64,000 nt of DNA from Morinoia aosen (Eukaryota > Arthropoda > Malacostraca > Amphipoda > Talitridae). This document shows, piece after piece, positions 48,006 to 58,959 of the stretch. The position numbers and the translations under genes were made by a program. The stretch is taken from contig CM059578.1 of the NCBI GenBank assembly GCA_030386875.1, positions 23,607,009-23,671,008 of the forward strand, written 5' to 3'. A model generated the notes under the pieces. It saw only the letters and a list, made by a program, of their open reading frames with translations, was not told the origin of the DNA and did no database searches. Position 1 is the first letter of the stretch. The number at the start of each line of letters is the position of its first letter.

Positions 48006-49680
48006 CGACTCCGCAACCATGATTAGAAAACAGGAACATTTGAGAAGTAAACGTTACGAAGATGATGTGGGAAATTTCACAACTTTATTTTCATTTTCAG
48101 TTTTATTTTCGTTTATAATCGACAAGGAACAAAGTCGTACAAGTTTTAATATTTTATTAAGGAGCCGTACAAGGTAGTTTTTACCTTTAGGCCTTCAGAG
48201 GTGAACACATCTGTGTTCATACGTAATTTTAAGTTTCAAGTAACTAAAGTTATTTAAGTTTCAAAGTTTCAAAGTTCAATAGTGTGCGAGAGTCGCTCAA
48301 AGACAGTAGGAAGGATGCTTCGCAGCGTCAAGGCTCGGAAAAAGCAACCGAGCGGCGTCCCAGCAGGGCAGAGCAAGGTATGCTTGACAGAAACGTTGCC
48401 GCTAGAGCGTGAAGCCAGGGCAAGAGGCCACATGCCCACCTGAAGCGAAACAATAACAAGGTAAGTTCAGATTACGAACAAAAGAACAAGACCAGGAACA
48501 AAAGTACTATTGTCAGAAAACAACTTCAAGATTTCAATATAGACAGCACACCTATACACGCACCCGCAAGGCCTAGATGAAGTTGCACGTTAGAGGTGAG
48601 GAGGACGAGACGCTGGACCGAAGAAAGAAAACTGCCAGTGGAGTGCCCCCAGTATCAATGGCACGGAATGTAGAGATCATACTGAAGACAAACAAAACTA
48701 AGTTTAACGAACGGTACAACCAAAATAACAAACAATAAGAGCAAACAAAAGGAAACAAATTCAAATGAGTCAAAATCAATTAGAACAAACTAAACCTGCA
48801 ACAACTCACCCAAGTTTATTGCCACACTTGGTGGGTATTATACCACTTATAGAAGAATGTTAGGAAATTCGGAGGAAAACAGTCAAAAGCAGGTGTTCAG
48901 GTAAGGACAGAAAGAATAGTTAAAGGTTTTAATTAATTGAAAGTCATAGGCCCAGAGGAAATAAATTATAAAACAGCTCAAGGATGAGTAGTAGCGCATC
49001 CAAGTATTAGGAGCTGAATTTATAGAATTTAGGTTCACCGAGATATGAGCAAAGCTCAATCTCTAATGAAGTACGGCGAGATGCCGTTAGTTCAATTTAA
49101 GTTCAATGAGATTTGAGCAAAGCTCAATCCCTAATAGTAGCGGCAATATACCGTCAATTAAATGTTTCAAATTCAATGTTTAAAACCCTGAACACCTTTA
49201 AGAGAATAAATTAAACCCAAAAATAAGCAAAAACTGAATAACAAAACAGTCACGCAAACGTAAAAATAGTTGAAACACAGAAGCAGCAAGAAATTAAGGA
49301 TACTTAGGTATTGTGATAAATTAGTGGGTTGACGACCACAATGCAGCAACAGACCAGCGCTCATCTTAAATCCTAACTAAAAACTGAAAAACTCCACCGA
49401 AATTACTTCCCACTGACTGCAAACGACCGAAAACAACGGAAAGAAGCAAAGCGACTCGCCCAACTTCACGCCACGGTTCCGACTGACGAGTGCACCTCGC
49501 GAGCATGTGGGAGATTTTCCCACAATGACTTGGTTTGAAGGAGTGTGTGAGATGGGACATGGACAAAAATATGGAAAATAAAAATGGGAATGAAAAATGT
49601 GGTGATTGGAGGTGGAAGGACGTTTGGAATCATGAACGGGAATGTCAATATTGGAATCAGATCAGAGGAACTTGACCTTT
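48006..49680. other. Unclassified region with a ~68-bp duplication
   Basis: No frame longer than about 70 codons and no recognised domain. GAGCAAAGCTCAATCYCTAA occurs at about 49050 and 49117 within related ~68-bp segments. The palindromic GTGGGTATTATACCAC lies near 48831-48846. Composition from 48250 to 48470 (GC-rich, CGAGAGTCGC) differs from its neighbours and may be part of an old retroelement; I cannot show this. Confidence 0.35.
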
Positions 49681-50820
49681 AGCCAATTTTTTTTCGAAAT
49701 TCTTGTCAATTTGAAACTAAGTTTTCTAACTGAAGCATAGAACGTGTCGATTTAGATAATAAGCAACAATCGTATTTTAAAGTTACATTATTTGGGAATG
49801 AGGGATCTGGGAATGGGAATCGTAGACCTACAATAGATGAATGGAGACTGTGATAGTAGCGAAGGATTCGAATGGAAAAAAGATCTAAAATGGGAGGGAA
49901 GGACCAGGAATAAGATTAAACGATCCGCAGGGTATGGAAGAGGAAGGAAGTACTTGTAATATGAACAAGGAATATGAACATGTAATATGAACCAGGAATG
50001 TGAGGTTGTTATATGAACCAGAAATCAGGTAAATCTGGAATGAAATTGAGTGATTATAGGAATATTTTAGGAATATGGCTGATATTCATGTATAGGAATA
50101 TAGTGAGGGAATGTGGAATAGGAATATGGAATGGGAATATGTTATGGGGTATGGTATGGGAATAAGGTATAGGAATATGGAATGGGAATATGGTATGGGG
50201 AATGGTATGGGAATAAGGTATAGGAATATGGTATGGGAATATGGTATGGGAATATGGTATGGGAATATGGAATGGGAATATGGTATGGGGTATGGTATGG
50301 GAATAAGGTATAGGAATATGGTATGGGGTATGGTATGGGAATATGGTATAGGAATATGGTATGGGAATATGGTATGGGAATATGGTATGGGGGTATGGTA
50401 TGAGAATAAGGTATAGGAATATGGTATGGGGTATGGTATGGGAATATGGTATAGGAATATGGAATGGGAATATGGTATGGGGTATGGTATGGGAATAAGG
50501 TATAGGAATATGGTATGGGGTATGGTATGGGAATATGGTATAGGAATATGGTATGGGAATAAGGTATAGGAATATGGTATGGGAATATGGTATGGGAATA
50601 TGGTATGGGAATATGGTATGGGAATATGGTATGGGAATATGGTATGGGAATATGGTATGGGAATATGGTATGGGAATAAGGTATAGGAATATGGTATGGG
50701 GTGTGGTATGGGAATAAGGTATAGGAATATGGTATGGGAATATAGTATGGGAATATGGTATGGAAATATGGTATGAAAATATAGGATCTAGAATGAAAAT
50801 ACGGGATCTTGAATAATTCT
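49681..50820. repeat. 13-bp GGGAATATGGTAT array (main part 50090-50780)
   Basis: Units GGGAATATGGTAT, AGGAATATGGTAT, GGGAATAAGGTAT and a shortened GGGGTATGGTAT run in longer repeated patterns. Long minus frames (Ile/Pro/Tyr/Ser/His) are repeat-made. 49681-50050 shows a decayed form (GGAATGNGAAT words). Confidence 0.93.
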
Positions 50821-51000
50821 TTGACATCTGGAATGATAATATGAGATCTGGAATGACAATATGAGATCTGGAATGACAATATGAGATCTGGAATGACAAT
50901 ATGAGATCTGGAATGACAATATGAGATCTGGAATGACAATATGAGATCTGGAATGACAATATGAGATCTGGAATGACAATATGAGATCTCGAGTTCAAAT
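50821..51000. repeat. 20-bp array ATGAGATCTGGAATGACAAT, 8 units
   Basis: Perfect or near-perfect 20-bp units, each with one BglII-type AGATCT site. A sharp left boundary to the 13-bp array suggests the two share the GGAATGRNAAT core. Confidence 0.95.
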
Positions 51001-51412
51001 AAAACATTGAGCTGGAATAAGAGACCAGGAATGGAAATAAAGATCTGGAATGAAAATAAGAGATCGGTAATGGGAATTAGAGATCAGGAATGAGAATAAG
51101 GACCAGGAATGGGAATAAAGATCTGGAATGGGAATTAGGACCTGGAATGGGAATAAGAGATCAGGAATGGGAATAAGGACCTGGAATGGGAATAAGAGAT
51201 CAGGAATGAGAATAAGGACCTAGAATGGGAATAAGAGATCAGGAATGAGAATAAGGACCTGGAATGGGAATAAGAGATCAGGAATGAGAATAGGGATCAA
51301 GAATGGGAATAAAGACCTGGAATGGGAATAAGAGATAAGGAATGCGAATAAGGACCTGGAATGGGAATAAGGATCTGGAATGGGAATAAGAGATCAGGAA
51401 TGGGAGTATTCC
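51001..51412. repeat. GGAATGGGAATAAGAGATCA / GGAATGAGAATAAGGACCT array
   Basis: Alternating 19- and 20-bp units, about 20 in all. They are clearly related to the two arrays on the left by the GGAATG core. Confidence 0.9.
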
Positions 51413-52068
51413 GTCGTCCCATGAGAGCACAATCGGAAATAAAAGCCTTAACAAAATCCGCTTCTGTCACTATGAAAAATCGTTAAAACGCCGTCGAAAT
51501 GCCGGCAGGACTTGCATTCCCGGCAGCAGTTCGGGAATCACTTAATGACTTGGAAATGGTTCCAGATTGCAGCTGCACGGCGGTTCCCAATATTGGGAAG
51601 GGGACCTGGCGCTCCCAGAAAAGCGCCTTCGAATTTCAGAAGGTGCGCTGGATTTTGCCCAGAGTAAATGCTTTGTCAAAATGCCCCCCGAATTCGCGTG
51701 ATAAAAGGAACAAGAATTCGACTCCAATAAGTGTAAAAATTCCGGTCCGTGCCGCAACGAGGTGTGTTAACTGGTGCTTGACTGCGCGAGTTTTGAAGAC
51801 ACGCACAATTTTTGGGGGTTTTGGTGCCGAAAAAATAGGGGATGTCGGGAGGTGCTTGGAGGAAAATTTGTCGCGTGCAATTGGCTCGGGATTGGTTTTT
51901 GAAATTGTGGGTTTATGCCATTCAAAAACATATGTCTTCAAAATTTTGCACGATAAAAATATAATACTTTGAGCTCACATCGTCTTAAAATCATCTCCGA
52001 TTTTTTGCTCTAAACAATGGACTTAGTTTTGCTGTAGACTTTAGGTTTAGCTTTCACCGTCAATAATG
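51413..52068. other. Unclassified segment with a 157-codon open frame
   Basis: A plus frame at 51499-51972 is the longest here that is not made of repeats. It starts MPAGLAFPAAVRESLNDLEM and I recognise no domain, and an open minus frame overlaps it. GC content is higher than in the neighbourhood. There is no splice or promoter evidence I would trust, so it is a candidate only. Confidence 0.25.
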
Positions 52069-52655
52069 CAAGTATTTACCTCAATGAGCTTGTATCCTAG
52101 ATACTCAAAATACCGGCAGCGGTGCCCTGAAGCTGATCAGTCGTACAAGTATTTACCTCAATGAGCTTGTATCCTAGATACTCAAAATACCGCCAGCTGT
52201 GCCCTGAAGCTGATCAGTCGTACAAGTATTTACCTCAATGAGCTTGTATCCTAGATACTCAAAATACCGCCAGCTGTGCCCTGAAGCTGATCAGTCGTAC
52301 AAGTATTTACCTCAATGAGCTTGTATCCTAGATACTCAAAATACCGCCAGCTGTGCCCTGAAGCTGATCAGTCGTACAAGTATTTACCTCAATGAGCTTG
52401 TATCCTAGATACTCAAAATACCGGCAGCGGTGCCCTGAAGCTGATCAGTCGTACAAGTATTTACCTCAATGAGCTTGTATCCTAGATACTCAAAATACCG
52501 CCAGCTGTGCCCTGAAGCTGATCAGTCGTACAAGTATTTACCTCAATGAGCTTGTATCCTAGATACTCAAAATACCGCCAGCTGTGCCCTGAAGCTGATC
52601 AGTCGTACAAGTATTTACCTCAATGAGCTTGTATCCTAGATACTCAAAATACCGC
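52069..52655. repeat. 77-bp array, 7.6 units
   Basis: Units carry CAAGTATTTACCTCAATGAG, CTTGTATCCTAGATACTCAA, AATACCGCCAGCTGTGCCCT, GAAGCTGATCAGTCGTA. They are nearly identical; CGGCAGCGG replaces CGCCAGCTG in units 1 and 5, a four-unit spacing that implies block duplication. Each unit has GTATC-CTA-GATAC. Confidence 0.97.
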
Positions 52656-52910
52656 TCCTCCTACAACCCACTCCTTCTACCGCAGCACCCCCTCCCCAGC
52701 ACCTCACCCATAATCCTCAACTATATCAGCACCCCACACTCTAACTCCCTCACCCCCTCAGAACCCCTCCACTCACCCCGTACAAAACCCCATCTTCACT
52801 CACCCCTACACCTCCTCCACTCCCTCCCAACTACCCCACCCTCCCCCCAGCACCCCACCCACAATCCGCAGCCATATCAGCACCCCACACAGCGCGTCAC
52901 CGCTCATCCC
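52656..52910. repeat. C-rich CCCCAGCACCCCACCC tract
   Basis: Degenerate C/A/T sequence with the phrase ATATCAGCACCCCACAC twice (about 52722 and 52875). Positions 52911-53150 are GC-rich without recognised features. Confidence 0.8.
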
Positions 52911-53150
52911 TCACGGCATCAATGGCGGCGACAACAGATTCTTGTTATCAGTCACAGCTCGGTGTCGGTGTCTCTTGAACTATCAATTAGGCCTAGCTAG
53001 GCCTAGGCTCCCGTAATTAATACGGTGACAAGCCTTGTCTCGGTCGCATTAACCGCACTCCCGATAACCGCATCCGCACACGCGGATCCGCACCGGATCC
53101 GCTGTGCTAAGTCGCTCAGGGGAAGCGCTTTCGAGCTGATTAAGTCTGGG

Positions 53151-53400
53151 TGTGTCACTTGACGTGTCGGTGTGTCGACGTGGCTACGTGTGTCATCGTG
53201 ACGCGGCTACGTGTGTCATCCGCAGTGTAGGTGTGTCGTGTGACGCGGCTTCGTGTGTCATCCGCCGTATAGGTGTGTCGTCGTGACGCGGCTACGTGTG
53301 TCATCCGCCGTGTAGGTGTGTCGTCGTGACGCGGCTTCGTGTGTCATCCGCCGTGTAGGTGTGTCGTCGTGACGCGGCTACGTGTGTCATCGTTGTCACC
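53151..53400. repeat. 43-bp GC-rich array, about 5-6 units
   Basis: The unit carries GTGACGCGGCTACGTGTGTC, ATCCGCCGTGTAGGTGTGTC, GTC, and is CpG-dense. A decayed GTGCGTCATCGTTAAAATG repeat continues to about 53640. Confidence 0.92.
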
Positions 53401-53640
53401 TCCCCGAAATGATGTGCGTCATCATTAAAACGCGACAATAATTATTGTACGTCTAAGTGTGCGTCATCGTTAAAATGTATAATTTGCGCGTGTTGTAGGT
53501 TTTTATCTTTAAATCATAAGATGTGCGTTAAGTCGCAAAATGTGTCTCTTAAAACGTATAATTTATACACGAGAAAATGTGCTACCACTATAACACATAA
53601 CTCGCACGTGCTTAAGTGCGTTATCGTAAAACCGCCTAAA

Positions 53641-55085
53641 TTTTACTCCCAGAAGTAACTCAATTTTGACGCACGCTCTCAATTTCGCTAATTATTGAAT
53701 GTTTTAGAAAACTCAATACTAAATAGTGCTAAAATTTTGAAATAAATAGTGAATTTTAAATTTTGCATGAAGTTTATTTGCATTCAAAATATTCCTTGTT
53801 GTTCATATTTGATGCGAGAAATTTACCTCAAAGTATGTGTTCTACATATCAATGACATCCCATATTTTTTGGGGTGACGGGAATTATTAATGTTTTTATT
53901 TGTAGGAATCTGAGAGCTGAATGCTGAACAAAAGTTATTTTTCACTCATGTTATTTCACGATCTTAGTTGTTTTTTCATCGTGATCTCTTTTTCACGCCA
54001 TTCATCTTCCTTATTCCCTTAAATAACAATTTGAGTTCTCCTTCGTTCTAAATTCATAGTGGCTCTTAAAATACGTCTAAATTGGGTTTTCAATATAAGA
54101 TATTTTTCTTTAACTTAAAAAAATTTAGGCTTTTTTCGTCAAAAACTGGTCGTAGCTTCTAAACACTCCTAAACTAATATAAATAATTTCATCAAACAAC
54201 TTCCTGGAATTTTCAAATGCATACAAATCCAGGTTTTTTTCGTACAGCATATACTTACTGCTGCTCCTGAACACAAATTTACATCTATAGATATATATCA
54301 CAACATCAAATTTTCCCATGATTGTCTTCCACACATAAAATTCTATGTTTTTCCTAATCAAAAATCTACTGTGTCTATTTAAATACTCACAAGTTGAGGT
54401 TTTCGTTTCTGAAATGATTTCCGAATTTATCAAATACGTATAAATTTAGATATGAGTCCATCAAATACTAATTATGGCTCTTAAATACTCACAAATCTAA
54501 ATTTTAGTTTTGAGAGTTTTCAAACACAAAATTTCAAGTTTTTTCTTCCCCAAATACCTTGTAGGGCCATCAAGTCCTTACAAGTTTAAATTTCAGTTCA
54601 TCAAATACTTCCTGAAGTTATTGATTTTATCGTTTTTTTATTTTTAAATTTTTTATGTATTATCGTGTATATCAGGTTTCCTCTTTTTATTCATACAATG
54701 GAACTCTTGAGTACTCTTAATTTTAGGTGGCTTTCAGCCCTCAATAAGCAACAACAATCAAGTCTCTGACGCGTACAAAGTCAAAATCGTGTGCTCGGAG
54801 CCGACGAATTAAGGGAACATCTTCAGAACACCCGGAAGTTGCCCTAAATTGACACAAAAGTTACCCCAAAAAGACTTGCTAAAGAATATGCCGCACCTCT
54901 GCTGCAATTTTACCCTTGAGTAGGTTTAATAAATTGCCTCATGTTGCCTTAATTACAGGAAGTTAGTGCAATATCGCTCGCAGCCAAGTCATTCTTTGCT
55001 AATTTCTCTCTGGGAGGTGTTGCGACGGATCAAGTTCCGATTTTACTTTGTTGAAACCCAGAAAAATCAACCAACACCAAAATCA
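53641..55085. other. AT-rich spacer, partly a degenerate repeat
   Basis: 54125-54620 repeats TTAAATACTCACAAATCTAA, ATTTTAGTT, CATCAAATAC-like words at irregular 60-80-bp steps. The 102-codon minus frame is not recognised. 54640-55085 shows nothing. Confidence 0.45.
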
Positions 55086-55640
55086 ACGGTAAACCTGAAG
55101 GAGATGACAGTTGTCGATTTTGCAAATTGTAATGGCTAAACATGGTTAATGACACCAAAGTAAACAAGTTTTATTCTATGCACTTTTCGTCTCAAGTGAG
55201 TATTTTATTAGTTATAGCCGTAAATGACTTACCGCAACTCCAGCCTTTGAAGCGGAAAGAAATTCCTTGATCGAGTTGTATGGCAATACTGCAATGGCGT
55301 CTCGCTTCCAGCGCTCTGTCTTGAAAGACGAAACCAAACCTACCGCTATACCTTGTTAAATACTCATTTGACGAAAAAAGTGTATAGAAGAAAAGTTGTT
55401 TATTTCGATGTTATTACCATGTTTCAAGCAACAAAAATTCGAAAATCGATGAGTAGCTGTTTATTCGAGCGCATTCGTCATCAATGACGAAACTAAACTT
55501 ACCGCTATAAATCGTAAAATACTCATTTGAGACGAAAAGTGCATAGAAGAAAACTTGTTTATTTCAATTCAATTAATTAGGTTCAGGCACCAAAAAGTGG
55601 AAAATCGACAACTGTCATCTCCTTCAGATTTACCGTCAGG
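55086..55640. mobile_element. MITE-like element with ~150-bp inverted repeats and a third internal copy
   Basis: The left end ACGGTAAACCTGAAGGAGAT, GACAGTTGTCGATTTT, AACAAGTTTTATTCTATGCA, CTTTTCGTCTCAAGTGAGTA, TTATAGC is inverted at 55490-55640. A further right-type copy lies at about 55320-55470 (GACGAAACCAAACCTACCGC, GAAAAGTTGTTTATTTCGA). The order is therefore forward, reverse, reverse. There is no coding capacity; it looks like a non-autonomous DNA transposon with a duplicated end. Confidence 0.78.
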
Positions 55641-56180
55641 GAATTTTAAGCATCTGGTTATTATAATGTAACATACTATGTCAATATAACACTTCAGGAA
55701 ATAACCTGCTCAAAATGTGTTCTTTGCTAGGCCCTATGTGTTGGACGGTAAGTTTCTACATTCTAATTTTTCTTTTGTGTCGTCCGTGTGTTGCATGCTA
55801 CGATTACGGTAAATATCTGTGTTATAATTTAAATTTCTGTATCATACGTCTGTTGCCGGTAACGGCAAGTATCAAAATCCTAATTTTCTTTCGTTGCGTC
55901 TCTCTGTTGTTTGTAACGATGACTTTGAATTTCTATATTCTAATTTATACTTCGCGTCATCCATCCATGTTGTCTGCAAAATTGACTATAATTGATATTA
56001 GATTTCTAAATTGAACTTCTAAATTAAATTTCATTATATTCTAAATCAAATTGACATTAAAATCCTTTTTTTTTGCTTGAGCAGTCTTGATGTTCGCTGT
56101 CTGCGACGGTGACGGTAAATTTCTATTTTAAGATTCTTTAGTTTTGGCCGTCCGTCTGTCCGTTAGTCAGCCCGTACGTT
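55641..56180. repeat. Degenerate ~70-bp repeat (ACGGTAAATTTCTATATTCT type)
   Basis: GACGGTAAGTTTCTACATTC, TTACGGTAAATATCTGTGTT, AACGGCAAGTATCAAAATCC, GACTTTGAATTTCTATATTC and GACGGTAAATTTCTATTTTA follow each other with CGTCCGTCTGTTG-like words between them. The 99-codon frame is repeat-made. Confidence 0.7.
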
Positions 56181-57044
56181 GTGAATTCATTAATTGTCTT
56201 GCACACATTTTAGAATAACTTTAACGTGTGGTATCTCAATTAATATAAGTTGAAAACTAATAACTTTAGCACGTTCCCCGCGATTCCGCGGCGGTTAACA
56301 GTTGGTTTGGTTAGGTTGTGAGTAGCAGAATAGGGGAATCGATTTTCCAGCTTGAATGATTTTCAATTTTCCCTAATGCATATAAAAATGCAATTCCACT
56401 ATAACATTTCATCTCGTATGATAATAATTTCTTTTTCAAATGTCGTGAAATAGGTGAAATGTGGTGCATTTATACCGGCATTTAAATGGGCAATTTACCT
56501 GTTGGTACACATTCGGCCCACGTGTTAACGCGTGTTAACGCGTCGTATTTCTATTAGCATGTGAATTTAAAAAATTCCTAACATTAAGATGTCAATAGGC
56601 AATTACGATGTGTCAGTATTATGGTGTATTATCCGCGCATATTATGTTTTTGATAGGAATTCATTCATGGAGACAATCTATATAATTTAATTATTTTCAT
56701 CTAATAATTTGCACCTGGAGATCATTTATAATTATTTCCTATTATTTTTTTATAATTTTTAGCCACGCACATAATTTTATACTGTAACTTGGGTATTACT
56801 CAAGTTTATATCCCAAGCAAACGACAGAAGGCTACTTTAATTCAAAGGAGATGAATAATTCGGCCATTTGTTCAGTTTCAATTTGCGATGTATGTGACCA
56901 TATGGTCCTTCATTGGGCAGTATTAGTGTAACAACATTGCAATTAATTATTGCTCCGGCACCTTGCCAAAATGAAAAAATAACACAGCTATTGCATATCT
57001 TCTTAGGATCACTTGAAATCACAACGCTTATAACACTTAGCTGG
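56181..57044. other. AT-rich spacer
   Basis: Contains CGTGTTAACGCGTGTTAACG (about 56521-56541), a doubled palindrome. Nothing else is recognised. Confidence 0.4.
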
Positions 57045-57245
57045 CGGCAGGTAAAACTGAAGTTTAATACTCGATTCAAATTTTTAATCGATTGTAATAA
57101 GGAATGTTGAAAATAGCAATCATTACGTTGATATTTGCATTATTTAGCTTTGATTAAGTATTTATGAAAATTGAGATGTATGTGACTACTGGTCGGTCAG
57201 CAGCAATATGTAAATTCCCTCCTTGTACCACCGGTGACTCGCTTC
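57045..57245 (-). repeat. Dispersed repeat family A, copy 4
   Basis: On the minus strand it reads AGTCACCGGTGGTACAAGGA, GGGAATTTACATATTGCTGC, TGACCGACCAGTAGTCACAT, CATAAATACTTAATCAAAGC, CTATTTTCAACATTCC, GTATTAAACTTCAG. Confidence 0.75.
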
Positions 57246-57334
57246 ACAGTCAAGGCTTTAATTAGCAATCTTTGAATGTGAAAAATTTTACCGTGGAAAT
57301 ATTCCCGGTAGTTAGATTCTATGGGGTTCGTCCA

Positions 57335-57575
57335 CGCCGTATCTCAGATACGACCTAGTCAAGCAATCCTCACTTTCCTTGGCAATTTTCTGCAGAAAAA
57401 GTTATTTTCTAGATGTTATTTGATGCGCATCTGGAGTAGATGAAAAAGATGAAGAAAAAGAAGAGGCAAAGCAAGGCAAGGGCAGTCGTGCACGCGGTAT
57501 CTCAGATACGACCTAGGCAAGCAATCCTCATTAGCCGTGGCAATTTTTTATTGAAAAAGTGATTTTTTGATGGTA
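57335..57575. repeat. Direct duplication of ~85 bp with a GTATCTCAGATAC palindrome
   Basis: GTATCTCAGATACGACCTAG, CAAGCAATCCTCA, TGGCAATTTT, GAAAAAGT occurs at 57339-57420 and 57497-57570, separated by about 75 bp of purine-rich sequence. Confidence 0.85.
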
Positions 57576-58955
57576 GTTGAGAAAAAAGGGACAACGCAAA
57601 GTAAGAGACAAGGAATGCTGATGAAAAGACCTTTCCCTGAAGGGTAAATTTCTTAAAAAAGATTTAAAGGGGAAAGAGACATTTAGGAAATCTTTTCAAG
57701 AGAAGAGCTCTTCAAGAATATAAGCTTTTAAGAAACCGTGTTTACGAGAGAAAACTTCCGAGAGCGTTTTTAAATTAAAAATAAATGTTTTTCGGACGCA
57801 TATCTCGAAAGATTAGTGTTCGCAAACCTTTTTTTACCGCCTCTAAAAGAGCTTTGATTTGATGACTGAGATTTTCCAACCCTAAGCGTGGATTTGAATT
57901 AACATAACAACATTTATGGAGCTCCATAACACCAGTTATGGAGCTGAGTACGGTCGAAAAAGTGAAGAAATCTTTAGCAATTTAGCTATGAGTAAACGAA
58001 AAATCAAAAAGATCGGTAAAGAAGTAGAACAGAAGATACATGAATTATTTTTGTGGCTTGCGTAGACGAAAAGTTAAAACACTCCAAATAATGGCGCAAT
58101 CGATAGCATTTATGGAAGAAGCAACCGGTGGCATTTATGGAAGTTGTATAGGATGACTTAAAAAGGTCTTTGGTGCCGTCAGTAGGCGCTGCATGACCAC
58201 CCAAAGGCCCATAAGGCGCGCCTTTATTGTAAGTCTGTGCCTTTATCGCTGAGGGAGCAATATCGTCCTCGGTATTTCTCATTAGAACTCTTCCTATTGT
58301 GTCCCAGATGCCATTTTTGGATACTTTGTCCTCTGAAGCGCTGGATAAAACCCATCCCTAACTCTCCGTCCATGCTCTTCGCATCGCGTTGCTGATCGGT
58401 TCGGTCGCATTTAACAGTGCAAAAACTGCACGGGACCAAATGGTCGACTTTACCTTGCAATCCATCGAAAAACCTTGAAATCCGAAATCCTATTTTTCAG
58501 TCACTCAAATAACCATTGGGCTTAAAAATTTCACGTATCGCTTTGGCGGAGATATTTCAAAATTTCGAACGCGTCTATGAAAATTTTTGCAATTATGTTG
58601 GTGAGACCGATAATGTTATAACAAACTGCAATTATAGTAGTAACACTGATGCCATAAACTCAACTAGTCAAATGCACACATAAATTAGTGGTTTTAAGCG
58701 TGCTATATGTCTACCAGCTATGAACGCAATTCTACTCTAGTGAGGGACCTACAGTTTACTTAGCTGTGTATAATTTTCATGGAATCTTTAATTTTTAAAG
58801 GGTCGTACTCGATTCTTGTCATTTAACGATTTCTTCAGGATTTTAATCAGTTTTAAAACCGTTCTAGTTTCATATTTGTTGGAAGCTGCATGACGGAGGG
58901 TAAAAAATGAAGCGGTATAATTTTACGGATGCGGCGACTCTCTCGTTTCTTGCCA
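57576..58955. other. Unclassified spacer
   Basis: The palindrome TTATGGAGCTCCATAA (57914-57929) is followed by a third half-site. The region 58040-58460 has two overlapping minus frames (58004-58282, 92 codons; 58224-58460, 78 codons) of balanced composition that I cannot assign; a decayed transposase is possible. Confidence 0.3.
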
Positions 58956-58959
58956 TGCT

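Noticed and set aside
48170..49680. LTR retrotransposon
   Set aside because: Composition and short GC-rich words hinted at one, but no paired LTRs, primer site, gag/pol motifs or long frames were found.
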